Source: Lutibacter flavus
GTDB taxonomy: Bacteria > Bacteroidota > Bacteroidia > Flavobacteriales > Flavobacteriaceae
Assembly: GCF_900188355.1 (NCBI RefSeq)
Contig: NZ_FZNX01000005.1
Coordinates: 310,001 to 374,000, forward strand
Length of the DNA stretch: 64,000 nt
Reading direction: 5' to 3'
The position numbers were made by a program, and so were the translations under genes. Below are positions 45,143 to 53,505 of the stretch, piece by piece; positions within the stretch are counted from its first letter, which is position 1; every line of letters starts with the position of its first letter. The notes under the pieces are model-generated. The model worked only from the letters and a program-made list of their open reading frames with translations, was not told the DNA's origin and searched no databases.

Positions 45143-45970
45143 TTAATTATTTAATTGTTGAACAATCTTTATTGCTTCCTTTGCTTCTTTTACATCATGA
45201 ACTCTTAAAATATTTGCGCCATTTAATAATGCTATTGTGTTTGCAGAAGTTGTTGCATTAAGAGCATCATTAGGTTTTATGTTTAAAGGTTTATATAGCA
45301 TCGATTTTCTAGATAGGCCAACAAGAATTGGAGCTTCTAAGTTTTTAAATAGTTCTAAGTTTTTTAATAATTTATAATTGTGGTCAATTTTTTTTCCGAA
45401 GCCAAAACCAACATCTGTTATAATATCATTAACTCCTAATGAATGTAATGTTGCCAATTTTTTTGAAAAATAAAAAAGCACATCCTTTATAATGTCATCA
45501 TATTTTGGATTTAATTGCATATTTTGAGGAGAGCCTTGCATATGCATTATAATGTAAGGAACTTGAATTTTTGCTATCGTTGAGAACATATTGTCGTCTA
45601 AACCACCAGCTGAAATATCATTAATTATACAAGCTCCATTTTCAACACATTGTATAGCAATGTTGCTTCTAAATGTATCTATTGAAATTAAAATATTTGG
45701 AAATTCTTTAATAAGTAACTTAACTATAGGTAAAATTCGGTTTAATTCTACTTCTTCCGAAATTTGTTTCGCTCCTGGACGTGATGAATATGCACCAACA
45801 TCAATAAATGTTGCTCCTTCTGTAAGCATTTTTTCAACTTGAAAAAGAATGGCAGCAGTATTATTATATTTTCCACCATCAAAAAAAGAATCTGGGGTTA
45901 TGTTTAAAATCCCCATAATTTTTGGAGAGGACAAATCAATTAATTTTCCGTTACAATTAATTGTACTCAT
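45143..45970 (-). CDS. folP: Dihydropteroate synthase
   Basis: Joins p-aminobenzoate to the pterin diphosphate in folate synthesis. 275 residues with both signatures: GILNITPDSFFDGG (N-terminal) and FIDVGAYSSRPGA; further NDISAGG and the GLSRKSML phosphate-binding loop. Length is standard. It overlaps the stop of the LOG-family gene by one base and is followed after one base by the lipoprotein gene, so four genes form one operon. Confidence 0.96.
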   Translation of the reverse strand: MSTINCNGKLIDLSSPKIMGILNITPDSFFDGGKYNNTAAILFQVEKMLTEGATFIDVGAYSSRPGAKQISEEVELNRILPIVKLLIKEFPNILISIDTFRSNIAIQCVENGACIINDISAGGLDDNMFSTIAKIQVPYIIMHMQGSPQNMQLNPKYDDIIKDVLFYFSKKLATLHSLGVNDIITDVGFGFGKKIDHNYKLLKNLELFKNLEAPILVGLSRKSMLYKPLNIKPNDALNATTSANTIALLNGANILRVHDVKEAKEAIKIVQQLNN

Positions 45971-46551
45971 TATTTTACAACTTTATTAATTACTTTGGTC
46001 ATAATTGGAGCTTTGTAATTGAACATTTGAGAAACTAAATCATCAACAGATTCACTTACAATCAGCATTTCTTTATTAGATTGTTTTAAATAACCTTCAG
46101 TAACCATTATATCCAATTGTTTTAATAAGTGGTTGAAAAACCCATTGGTATTTAAAATTCCCACAGGTTTTCGTTCAATCCCTAATTGACCAAGAGTTAG
46201 AGCTTCAAAAATTTCATCTAAGGTTCCAAATCCACCAGGTAAAGCAATATACCCGTCAACCAATCTGCTGATTTTTACCTTTCGTTTGCTCATTGTTTTG
46301 GTAACTATCATTTCAGTTATGTTGTTATGGGCAACTTCTTCATGTCTCAATAGTCCTGGGATTACTCCAATAACTTCACCTTTTTTTTCGATAATTGTAT
46401 CGGCAATAACGCCCATCATCCCAATTTTGCCTCCCCCATATACTAAGCCTATTTTATTATTTGCAAAATGATTTCCAAGTTTAATAGCATCATTTTTATA
46501 AATTTCATTAAAACCTAAACTAGAACCACAAAAAACTGCAACTTTCTTCAT
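45970..46551 (-). CDS. LOG-family protein (TIGR00730, nucleoside 5'-monophosphate phosphoribohydrolase type)
   Basis: 193-residue Rossmann-like protein with the family hallmark PGGFGTLDE (residues 105-113) and upstream VYGGGKIGMMG and SKRK. Family members cleave cytokinin riboside monophosphate or AMP-like nucleotides to base and ribose phosphate; some are called lysine decarboxylases wrongly. First gene of the minus-strand run with folP, the lipoprotein and cdaA. Physiological role here is not known. Confidence 0.92.
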   Translation of the reverse strand: MKKVAVFCGSSLGFNEIYKNDAIKLGNHFANNKIGLVYGGGKIGMMGVIADTIIEKKGEVIGVIPGLLRHEEVAHNNITEMIVTKTMSKRKVKISRLVDGYIALPGGFGTLDEIFEALTLGQLGIERKPVGILNTNGFFNHLLKQLDIMVTEGYLKQSNKEMLIVSESVDDLVSQMFNYKAPIMTKVINKVVK

Positions 46552-46578
46552 TATTTATTAATTGATTTTTTAATTCAT

Positions 46579-46586
46579 TAAATTTG
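46579..46586 (+). promoter_or_regulatory. -7 box before the DUF1599 gene
   Basis: TAAATTTG, 31 bases before the ATG at 46617. Confidence 0.45.
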
Positions 46587-46616
46587 TTCGAAATTTACGG
46601 AAATAATTAAAGTTAC

Positions 46617-47156
46617 ATGCAACAAACTTCAAAACAATACAACGAGGTTATTGAAAAATGCCGCTCCTTATATATTAACAAACTAAAAGATTACGGGAGT
46701 GCTTGGCGAATATTAAGGTTGCCATCACTTACAGATCAAATTTTTATAAAAGCACAGCGTATTCGTCAGTTGCAACAAAATAGTACTCGAAAGGTTGATG
46801 AAGGAGAAGTTTCAGAATTTATTGGAATTATTAATTATTCTGTAATGGCATTGATTCAATTAGAAAAAGGAGTTGTTGAACAACCAGATTTGTCTCTTGA
46901 TGAAGCTGTTGAATTGTATGATAAGCATATTACAATTACAAAACAATTAATGGAGGATAAGAATCATGATTATGGAGAGGCTTGGCGTGATATGCGTGTA
47001 AGTTCATTAACAGATTTAATTCTTCAAAAATTATTGCGTGTAAAACAAATAGAAGATAATAAAGGTAAAACAATTGTATCTGAAGGAATAGATGCAAATT
47101 ATCAGGATATGATAAATTATGCTGTTTTTGCTTTAATCCATATTAATGAAGTTTAG
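46617..47156 (+). CDS. DUF1599 protein with internal duplication
   Basis: 179 residues made of two copies of a roughly 80-residue helical unit. Copy one has LKDYGSAWRILRLPSLTDQI and IGIINYSVMALIQLE; copy two has NHDYGEAWRDMRVSSLTDLI and QDMINYAVFALIHI. The family (DUF1599, also described as a nucleotide-modification-associated domain) is widespread in Bacteroidota. Biochemical function is unknown. The BT_3928-family gene follows, a usual neighbour, here separated by a hairpin-rich gap. Confidence 0.85.
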   Translation: MQQTSKQYNEVIEKCRSLYINKLKDYGSAWRILRLPSLTDQIFIKAQRIRQLQQNSTRKVDEGEVSEFIGIINYSVMALIQLEKGVVEQPDLSLDEAVELYDKHITITKQLMEDKNHDYGEAWRDMRVSSLTDLILQKLLRVKQIEDNKGKTIVSEGIDANYQDMINYAVFALIHINEV

Positions 47157-47180
47157 AAATTAAGAAACGAGCATGCCAAA

Positions 47181-47250
47181 AAGTTTATCACCCAACAACA
47201 TGATAAACTTACTTGCCGATAGGCAAGTAGCGAACCTGCCTGCGGCAGGT
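47181..47250. repeat. Cluster of three intergenic hairpins
   Basis: Three inverted repeats in a row: AAGTTTATCA/TGATAAACTT (47181-47190, 47201-47210), ACTTGCC/GGCAAGT (47211-47217, 47222-47228) and CCTGCC/GGCAGG (47235-47240, 47244-47249). The last two are much more GC-rich than the surrounding DNA. They look like dispersed intergenic repeats; no terminator T-run follows. Confidence 0.7.
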
Positions 47251-47289
47251 AGGCGGTATGTGACCTTTTAAAACAAATAATATAGACAT

Positions 47290-48252
47290 ATGAAATTACT
47301 GGTTTTCCTTTCTCGAATTATTGTTTCCGTTACATTTATTTTTTCAGGATTTGTAAAATTGGTAGATCCACTTGGGTCGGCATATAAGTTTCAAGAGTAT
47401 TTTAGTGCGGATGTTTTAAATATGGAATTTTTAATTCCTTATGCATTGCCATTTTCCATTTTATTAATTCTGGCTGAAATTATGCTAGGAGTAATGCTTT
47501 TAGTAGGTTATTTTCCAAAGTTTACAGTTTGGAGCTTATTATTAATTATTATTGTCTTTTTATTTTTAACGTGGTATTCAGCTTATTATGATAAGGTAAC
47601 GGATTGCGGGTGTTTTGGAGATGCAGTTAAATTATCAAGTTGGGGAACTTTTTATAAAAATATAGTCTTGGTATTATTAATACTTATATTGGTTAAAGGC
47701 TTTAAGTTTATTAAGCCTTTAGTTAGTTTAAATTTTTCAAAATGGACAACTTTTCTTTCCTTCTTTTTATTTTTATACATTATATATTATGTATTAATTC
47801 ATTTACCGCTTATTGATTTTAGACCTTATGCAATTGGGAAAAATATTCCAGAAGGAATGGAGTACATTGGTGAGAAGGAGCCTCCAATACATGATTTCTT
47901 TTTAGAATCTACAGGTGGAGAAGATTTAACTAGTACTGTTTTAGAAGAAGAAAAAGTAATGTTAATTATTTCATATAATTTGGAAAAAAGCGATAAAGAA
48001 GGTTTTGCTAAAATAAAAGAAGTAACCGACAGAGCAATTAGTAATAATTATATGGTTTACGCTTTATCCTCATCTATGAATGAAGAATTTGTTGAGATTA
48101 AAACCAAATACAATTTAAATTTTGAAATGTTGTTTTGTGATGAAACTACATTAAAAACTATTATAAGAGCAAATCCAGGAGTTCTAATTCTCAATAATGG
48201 AACCGTTAAAGATAAATGTAGCTGGGTTGATGCTGATAAACTGAGTTTTTAA
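47290..48252 (+). CDS. BT_3928-family membrane protein (DoxX/MauE-like plus thioredoxin-like)
   Basis: 320 residues. The first half has a DoxX/MauE-like four-helix bundle (SRIIVSVTFIFSGFVKLVDP at the start, and a DCGCFGD Cys pair at the end of a helix), then one more helix and a C-terminal thioredoxin-like region without an obvious CxxC. MauE-like proteins move reducing equivalents or support disulfide chemistry; that role is inferred. In many relatives tpiA follows; here crcB does, 9 bases downstream. Confidence 0.85.
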   Translation: MKLLVFLSRIIVSVTFIFSGFVKLVDPLGSAYKFQEYFSADVLNMEFLIPYALPFSILLILAEIMLGVMLLVGYFPKFTVWSLLLIIIVFLFLTWYSAYYDKVTDCGCFGDAVKLSSWGTFYKNIVLVLLILILVKGFKFIKPLVSLNFSKWTTFLSFFLFLYIIYYVLIHLPLIDFRPYAIGKNIPEGMEYIGEKEPPIHDFFLESTGGEDLTSTVLEEEKVMLIISYNLEKSDKEGFAKIKEVTDRAISNNYMVYALSSSMNEEFVEIKTKYNLNFEMLFCDETTLKTIIRANPGVLILNNGTVKDKCSWVDADKLSF

Positions 48253-48261
48253 ATTTTTACT

Positions 48262-48633
48262 ATGAAACAAGCTTTATTGGTATTTTTAGGTGGAGGAGTT
48301 GGGAGTGTTGCTCGTTACATACTTAGTAAATGGTTAAATAATTTAGAAACTTCTATACCATACGGTACTTTGTTGTCTAATATATTTGGGAGTTTATTAA
48401 TAGGATTAGTTCTTGGGTATTTTGCTAAAACTTCCAATGTTTCTGAAACGCAAACATTATTATTTGCCACAGGTTTTTGTGGTGGGTTTACAACATTTTC
48501 AACATTTGCTTATGAAAATCAAGTATTTTTAAAAAATGGAGACTACTTTTCATTTATAACATATACATTAGGATCATTAGTTTTGGGCTTTTTAGCAGTC
48601 TTTCTTGGATTGTATATTTCAAAGCTTATTTAA
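48262..48633 (+). CDS. crcB: Fluoride exporter CrcB/FluC
   Basis: Dual-topology dimeric fluoride channel protecting the cytosol. 123 residues, four helices, with the hallmarks GGGVGSVARY, NIFGSLLIGL and GFCGGFTTFSTFAYE (Thr/Ser track and Phe residues that coordinate fluoride). No fluoride riboswitch is visible; the gene starts 9 bases after the previous stop. Confidence 0.94.
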   Translation: MKQALLVFLGGGVGSVARYILSKWLNNLETSIPYGTLLSNIFGSLLIGLVLGYFAKTSNVSETQTLLFATGFCGGFTTFSTFAYENQVFLKNGDYFSFITYTLGSLVLGFLAVFLGLYISKLI

Positions 48634-48731
48634 ACACCTGTTTTTCAGTAAAATTAACCTTCAAGATAATTTTTCTAGTCTAAGTGGTAAAATATCACAG
48701 AAAAAACATCGTATTATCGCTTTATTTTTCA

Positions 48732-48765
48732 TTTTACTAATGACTTCTCCAATTTATTAGTAAAA
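48732..48765. repeat. Perfect 10-bp inverted repeat in the crcB-PII gap
   Basis: TTTTACTAAT (48732-48741) and ATTAGTAAAA (48756-48765), loop 14 nt. It has no T-run. It could be a binding site or a hairpin; the rest of the 311-base gap from 48634 to about 48825 shows nothing else I can support. Confidence 0.4.
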
Positions 48766-48830
48766 CTGAATGCCTTCCATAGTGTAAAAACAAAAAATAA
48801 CATATTAACTTTTGTTATACCTTCAAAAAA

Positions 48831-48913
48831 AGGGGGTAAAAAAATAGATATTTGTAAAAATTAATTCATACCCCCTAAAAATTAGGGGGTATGAAAATAT
48901 AATTATATTTTTG
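48831..48913 (+). promoter_or_regulatory. Nitrogen-type promoter 1 (PII-Amt-porin operon)
   Basis: Three G/C-rich half-sites in AT-rich DNA: AGGGGGTA at 48831-48838, then a perfect palindrome at 48867-48893 with arms CATACCCCCTAA and TTAGGGGGTATG around AAA. A -7 box TATTTTTG lies at 48906-48913, 26 bases from the palindrome centre, so the palindrome covers the -33 region. The same layout recurs before the second PII gene at 51757-51838. Confidence 0.75.
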
Positions 48914-48944
48914 TCTCGAAATCAATTATAAAAAACACTTTATT

Positions 48945-49283
48945 ATGAAGAAAATTGAAGTTATCATTAGAAAATCAAAATTTGATGAAGTAAAAGAGGC
49001 TTTACATCAAATTGAAGTTAATTTTTTTAGTTACTGGGATGTAACTGGTGTTGGAAATGAAAAGCAAGGCCACGTTTATAGAGGTGTTAGTTATAGCACA
49101 ACGGATATACAACGCAGGTTTTTATCAATTATAGTGTCTGATACTTTTTTAGATAGAACTGTTGATGCAATTTTGAAATCTGCTGCTACTGGTACGGTTG
49201 GAGATGGTAAATTATTTATTTCAACAATTGATGAAGTTTATAGAATTAGAACCAAAGAAAAAGGGACAGATGCTGTAAGCTAA
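48945..49283 (+). CDS. PII-family nitrogen regulator (GlnK-like), copy 1
   Basis: Trimeric signal protein that reports nitrogen/energy state and gates Amt channels. 112 residues. T-loop region VTGVGNEKQGHVYRGVSYS keeps the two Tyr positions equivalent to Tyr46 and Tyr51, and the C-terminal signature GTVGDGKLF is present. Its direct neighbour is an ammonium channel (55 bases downstream), the usual glnK-amtB pair. A 24-base leader and the first 33 codons are almost identical to copy 2, while the rest has diverged at synonymous sites. Confidence 0.95.
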   Translation: MKKIEVIIRKSKFDEVKEALHQIEVNFFSYWDVTGVGNEKQGHVYRGVSYSTTDIQRRFLSIIVSDTFLDRTVDAILKSAATGTVGDGKLFISTIDEVYRIRTKEKGTDAVS

Positions 49284-49338
49284 GGAGGTAAAAAACTAAT
49301 AAACTAAAAAAAATTAATTAACTATTAAATAAAAAATT

Positions 49339-50535
49339 ATGGAAGCTAACGCTGTATTAGACTTAATGTGGATTGTGATCTGCGGAATTTTAGTATTTTT
49401 TATGCAAGCCGGATTTACGCTTGTTGAAGTTGGATTTACGAGATCAAAAAACGCAGGAAATATAATAATGAAAAATATAATGGACCTTTGCATAGGTAGC
49501 ATCGGTTTTTGGGCAATTGGTTATACAGTAATGTATGGAGAGACAATTGGTTCTTTTATAGGATCTCCAACACTGTTTTTTGATGATGCTGAAAATATGC
49601 ATAACTTATTCTTTCAAACTGTATTTGCTGCTACCGCGGCTACAATTGTATCTGGGGCAATAGCAGGAAGAACGAAATTCTCCACATATATAATATTCTC
49701 TTTTATAATGACGGTTGTTATTTATCCAATCTCTGGTCACTGGGTTTGGCAAGGTGAAGGATGGTTAACCGAACTTGGATTTATAGATTTTGCGGGCTCA
49801 ACTGTAGTGCATTCAGTTGGTGGATGGGCTGCCTTAGTTGCAGCAATATTAGTTGGTCCTAGGTTAGGAAAATATACAAATGGAAAATCAAATGCAATTC
49901 CAGGTCATAATTTAGTTTTAGGAGCTTTAGGTGTCTTAATACTTTGGTTAGGTTGGTTTGGTTTTAATGCGGGTTCTGAATTAGCAATTTCAGGAGATAG
50001 TGCTAATGCTGTTGCGGGTATTATTATCACAACAAATTTAGCTGCTGCTGCGGGTGCATTTGCTGCTATGGTTGTTTCTTGGTTAAAGTTTGGAAAACCA
50101 GATGTCTCTATGACTTTAAATGGTGCTTTAGCTGGTTTGGTTGCTATTACTGCAGGTTGTGCTGCTGTTAGTCCTGGCGGTGCATTTATTATTGGATTGA
50201 TCGGAGGATCTGTTGTTGTATTTTCAATTGAATTTATTGATAAAAAATTAAAAGTTGATGATCCGGTAGGTGCGGTTTCAGTTCACGGTGTATGTGGAGC
50301 TATTGGTACATTACTTGTTGGTGTATTTGCTATTGATGGTGGGCTTTTATATGGTGGTGGATTTTCACAACTGGGAGTGCAGGCAATTGGTGTATTGGCA
50401 ATAGGTGCTTGGGCAGCTGTTACGGCTTTTGTTGTATTGTATATTTTAAAGAAAACTATTGGATTGAGAGTTTCTAAAGAAGAAGAAGTGGATGGTTTAG
50501 ATATTCACGAACATAAATCAAACGTTTACAATTAA
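49339..50535 (+). CDS. amt: Ammonium transporter, copy 1
   Basis: 398-residue, 11-helix ammonium channel. The twin pore His positions are in STVVHSVGGW and AVSVHGVCG; other landmarks are AATAATIVSGA and GWFGFNAGSEL. The C-terminal regulatory tail reads GLRVSKEEEVDGLDIHEH, which supports PII control. Unlike many Amt proteins there is no extra N-terminal signal peptide. It sits between PII copy 1 and a BBP2 barrel gene under promoter 1. Confidence 0.96.
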   Translation: MEANAVLDLMWIVICGILVFFMQAGFTLVEVGFTRSKNAGNIIMKNIMDLCIGSIGFWAIGYTVMYGETIGSFIGSPTLFFDDAENMHNLFFQTVFAATAATIVSGAIAGRTKFSTYIIFSFIMTVVIYPISGHWVWQGEGWLTELGFIDFAGSTVVHSVGGWAALVAAILVGPRLGKYTNGKSNAIPGHNLVLGALGVLILWLGWFGFNAGSELAISGDSANAVAGIIITTNLAAAAGAFAAMVVSWLKFGKPDVSMTLNGALAGLVAITAGCAAVSPGGAFIIGLIGGSVVVFSIEFIDKKLKVDDPVGAVSVHGVCGAIGTLLVGVFAIDGGLLYGGGFSQLGVQAIGVLAIGAWAAVTAFVVLYILKKTIGLRVSKEEEVDGLDIHEHKSNVYN

Positions 50536-50578
50536 ACTAATTAAATAAAAAGAATATTATTAAACTAAAATTAAAAAA

Positions 50579-51595
50579 ATGAAAACAATTAAAAAAATTA
50601 TATTGGTATTTGTAGCTATTTTATCTATTTCTACAATGAATGCTCAAGAGGAAAAGGAAGAGAAGAAGTTTAGTATAAGCGGTTCTGTCGACGGTTATTT
50701 TCAAACAAATTTAAGTGCGGCAGATAATGCAGGGCAATCTTTTGGAACTGCTTTCGCAGGAAAAACAGGATTTGCTTTAAGTATGGGAAACATTGTTTTT
50801 GCTTACGAAGGTGAAAAAGTAGGTGCTGTTCTGGATTTAGTTACTGGACCAAGAGGTTCTGGCGCTACTTTTAATAGCGATATTGTTGATGGTATCATAA
50901 ATCAAGCATATGTGTACTACAACGTGTCTGAAAGCACAACCTTAACAATGGGTAGATTTAATACGTTCTTGGGGTATGAAGTTATTGCTCCAGCAGCAAA
51001 CTTCAATTATAGCACTTCTTATTTATTCTCAAGCGGGCCGTTCTCACATGTGGGTATAAAAGCGGATTTTGCTTTGTCGGATGATTATAGCTTAATGTTA
51101 GCTGTTACGAATCCTTGGGATACTAATGATATTTCTATGACTGGTGAATATGCACTTGGAGCTCAATTAGGTTTTTATGGTCAATATCTTAACTTATACT
51201 ATGATAGTGGTAATAACGGTGGCTTAGGTTTTGAAATTGATTATACGGGTGGATTTGATGTGTCAGATTCTTTCTTTTTAGGAATTAATGCTGCTTATAA
51301 TGATAATGATGGTTCTGGTTTCTATGGAGCTGCCTTGTATCCTCAATTGGCTACTTCTGACTCTTTCTCTATTGGTTTAAGAGGTGAGTATTTTGGTAGA
51401 TATGGAGATGAAAATCCTGAAGAAGAAAGTGTTTTAGGACTTACTTTAACGGGTAGTTATACTGTTGAGAACTTAACAATAAAGCCAGAATTTAGATTAG
51501 ATTCTTGGAATGATGATATGCCTTATAAAGATGCGGATGGAATGCCATCTGATAACTTATCTTCTATCTTAATAGCTGCGATTTATTCGTTTTAA
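50579..51595 (+). CDS. Outer-membrane beta-barrel porin, BBP2/OmpL-like
   Basis: 338 residues: signal peptide (1-22, ending MNAQE) and a barrel of repeated amphipathic strands ending with an aromatic residue (AAIYSF, ending in Phe). Segments NQAYVYYNVSESTTLTMGRF and FNTFLGYEVI are typical of the beta-barrel porin-2 family. It follows Amt copy 1 by 43 bases and precedes the operon terminator, so ammonium or a nitrogenous solute is the plausible cargo; this is inferred from context only. Confidence 0.85.
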   Translation: MKTIKKIILVFVAILSISTMNAQEEKEEKKFSISGSVDGYFQTNLSAADNAGQSFGTAFAGKTGFALSMGNIVFAYEGEKVGAVLDLVTGPRGSGATFNSDIVDGIINQAYVYYNVSESTTLTMGRFNTFLGYEVIAPAANFNYSTSYLFSSGPFSHVGIKADFALSDDYSLMLAVTNPWDTNDISMTGEYALGAQLGFYGQYLNLYYDSGNNGGLGFEIDYTGGFDVSDSFFLGINAAYNDNDGSGFYGAALYPQLATSDSFSIGLRGEYFGRYGDENPEEESVLGLTLTGSYTVENLTIKPEFRLDSWNDDMPYKDADGMPSDNLSSILIAAIYSF

Positions 51596-51666
51596 AGTGA
51601 ATTTTAATTAGGCGAAGCCTATTTTAAAAAATTCACTATATAAAAATATATAATTGAGGTTTAGTT

Positions 51667-51708
51667 AAAAATTGTCCAATAGCTTTATGTTATTGGGCAA
51701 TTTTGTTT
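51667..51708 (+). terminator. Intrinsic terminator of the PII-Amt-porin operon
   Basis: AAAATTGTCCAATA pairs with TATTGGGCAATTTT (one wobble), loop of 9 nt, followed by GTTTT. Confidence 0.75.
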
Positions 51709-51756
51709 TATAAATTTTAAATTATTTACATTAAAAATTTAAATGCATTAAAAATA

Positions 51757-51838
51757 GAGGGGTAAAATTACACATATTACAAAAAATATATTTTAACCCC
51801 CTTATAATTAGGGGTGTTAAATATTTTTTATATTTTTG
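51757..51838 (+). promoter_or_regulatory. Nitrogen-type promoter 2 (second PII-Amt operon)
   Basis: GAGGGGTA at 51757-51764, then an imperfect palindrome at 51793-51820 (TTAACCCCCTTA and TTAGGGGTGTTAA), then TATTTTTG at 51831-51838. The distance from the first G-run to the C-run is about 39 bp in both promoters, and the palindrome centre is 24-26 bases before the -7 box in both. Confidence 0.72.
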
Positions 51839-51867
51839 ACAAAATCAATTATAAAAAACACTTTAAT

Positions 51868-52206
51868 ATGAAGAAAATTGAAGCAATAATAAGAAAATCA
51901 AAATTTGATGAAGTTAAAGAGGCTTTACATGAAATCGAAGTTAATTTTTTTAGTTACTGGGATGTAACAGGAGTAGGAAATGAAAAAGAAGGACATGTTT
52001 ACCGAGGGGTAAGTTATAGTACTTCAGAATTACAAAGAAGATTTTTATCGATTGTTGTTTCAGATCCATTTTTAGATAAAACAATTGAAGTTCTTTTAAA
52101 ATCAGCGTATACAGGCGCTGTAGGAGATGGTAAAATATTTGTTTCAGATATTCAGGAAGCTTATAGAATTAGAACAAAAGAAAAAGGATCAGAATCTTTA
52201 AAATAA
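51868..52206 (+). CDS. PII-family nitrogen regulator (GlnK-like), copy 2
   Basis: 112 residues, the same length as copy 1 and about 75-80% identical by eye. T-loop VTGVGNEKEGHVYRGVSYS differs from copy 1 in one charge (Glu for Gln). The ATG at 51868 was chosen; an ATG at 51814 would add 18 residues but lies before the -7 box. Its neighbour is the second ammonium transporter, 19 bases downstream. The two PII proteins can probably form mixed trimers, which is inference. Confidence 0.94.
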   Translation: MKKIEAIIRKSKFDEVKEALHEIEVNFFSYWDVTGVGNEKEGHVYRGVSYSTSELQRRFLSIVVSDPFLDKTIEVLLKSAYTGAVGDGKIFVSDIQEAYRIRTKEKGSESLK

Positions 52207-52225
52207 AAAGTAGACAATTACAATT

Positions 52226-53467
52226 ATGGAAGAAACGTTATTTACGGTGAACAATGTATGGATGATGATATGTACCGCGTTGGTATTTTTAATGCATTTA
52301 GGATTTTCACTTTTAGAAATAGGATTAACAAGACAGAAAAACACGATAAATATTTTATTTAAAAATGTATTTATTATTTGTATAGGATTAGTTCTATATG
52401 CCTTAATTGGATTTAATCTAATGTACCCAGGATCATTTATTGCTGGAATTATACCTGATTATTTTATTGATTTATTTGGTTTGAGTATGCCTGAAAATGG
52501 TTTAACATCGGAATATGCCGATGGAGGTTATACTTATTGGACTGACTTTTTGTTTCAAGGAATGTTTGCGGCAACTGCAGCTACTATTGTATCTGGAGCT
52601 GTAGCAGAAAGAATTAAACTTGGTGCATTTATGATATTTACAATTATTTATGTAGGCTTAGTTTACCCTGTTGTAGGTTCTTGGAAATGGGGATTAGGTT
52701 GGTTAGATGAGCTTGGATTTTATGATTTTGCAGGATCAACTTTAGTACATTCTGTTGGAGGATGGGCTGCATTAGTTGCGGTTTGGTTATTAGGAGCAAG
52801 AATTGGAAAATTTAAAAAAGATGGTTCGGTAGGAGCAATTCCGGGACATAATATGCCATTTGCAACTGCAGGTGTATTTATTTTATGGTTAGGTTGGTTC
52901 GGATTTAATGGAGGTTCTGTACTTTCTGCAGCTCCAGGATCAACTTCATTAGTTTTAGTAACAACTTGTATAGCAGCTGCATCAGGTGGATTGGGTGCTT
53001 TCTTAGTCTCATTATTTAAATATAAACAATACGATTTATCAATGTTTTTAAATGGTGTATTAGGAGGTTTAGTTGGAATTACTGCTGGAGCAGATTTAAT
53101 GAGTGTAACTGATGCTATATTAATTGGTTTTATTGCAGGTGCTTTAATAGTATTAGGGGTTGCTTTAATTGATAAATTAAAATTAGATGATCCAGTTGGT
53201 GCAATTGCAGTGCATTTAATTTGTGGAATTTGGGGGACTTTAGCAGTTGGAATATTTGGAGATTTAGCTGGTTGGTCTCAATTAGGTTACCAAGCAATTG
53301 GGGTGGTTTCAATAGGTGCAACTTGTTTAATTTCTGCTTATGCAATTATTAAAACATTAAAAAGCACCGTCGGAATTAGAGTTTCTAAAGAAGAAGAGCA
53401 AGAAGGTTTAGATATACATGAACATGGTATGGATGCTTATCCAGATTTCCGTTTAAACCAACATTAA
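52226..53467 (+). CDS. amt: Ammonium transporter, copy 2
   Basis: 413-residue ammonium channel, paralogue of copy 1. The twin His positions lie in STLVHSVGGW and AIAVHLICG; AATAATIVSGA is shared. It has a longer extracytoplasmic loop near residues 70-100 (FGLSMPENGLTSEYADGG) than copy 1. The C-terminal tail GIRVSKEEEQEGLDIHEHG is kept. No outer-membrane gene follows; the operon ends at a strong terminator 40 bases later. Confidence 0.96.
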   Translation: MEETLFTVNNVWMMICTALVFLMHLGFSLLEIGLTRQKNTINILFKNVFIICIGLVLYALIGFNLMYPGSFIAGIIPDYFIDLFGLSMPENGLTSEYADGGYTYWTDFLFQGMFAATAATIVSGAVAERIKLGAFMIFTIIYVGLVYPVVGSWKWGLGWLDELGFYDFAGSTLVHSVGGWAALVAVWLLGARIGKFKKDGSVGAIPGHNMPFATAGVFILWLGWFGFNGGSVLSAAPGSTSLVLVTTCIAAASGGLGAFLVSLFKYKQYDLSMFLNGVLGGLVGITAGADLMSVTDAILIGFIAGALIVLGVALIDKLKLDDPVGAIAVHLICGIWGTLAVGIFGDLAGWSQLGYQAIGVVSIGATCLISAYAIIKTLKSTVGIRVSKEEEQEGLDIHEHGMDAYPDFRLNQH

Positions 53468-53505
53468 TTTTATATATAGATTTAGTCTGACAAAAATTTA
53501 TATTA

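Noticed and set aside
48253-48261. Fluoride riboswitch before crcB
   Set aside because: Only 9 bases separate crcB from the previous stop codon, which leaves no room for the aptamer.
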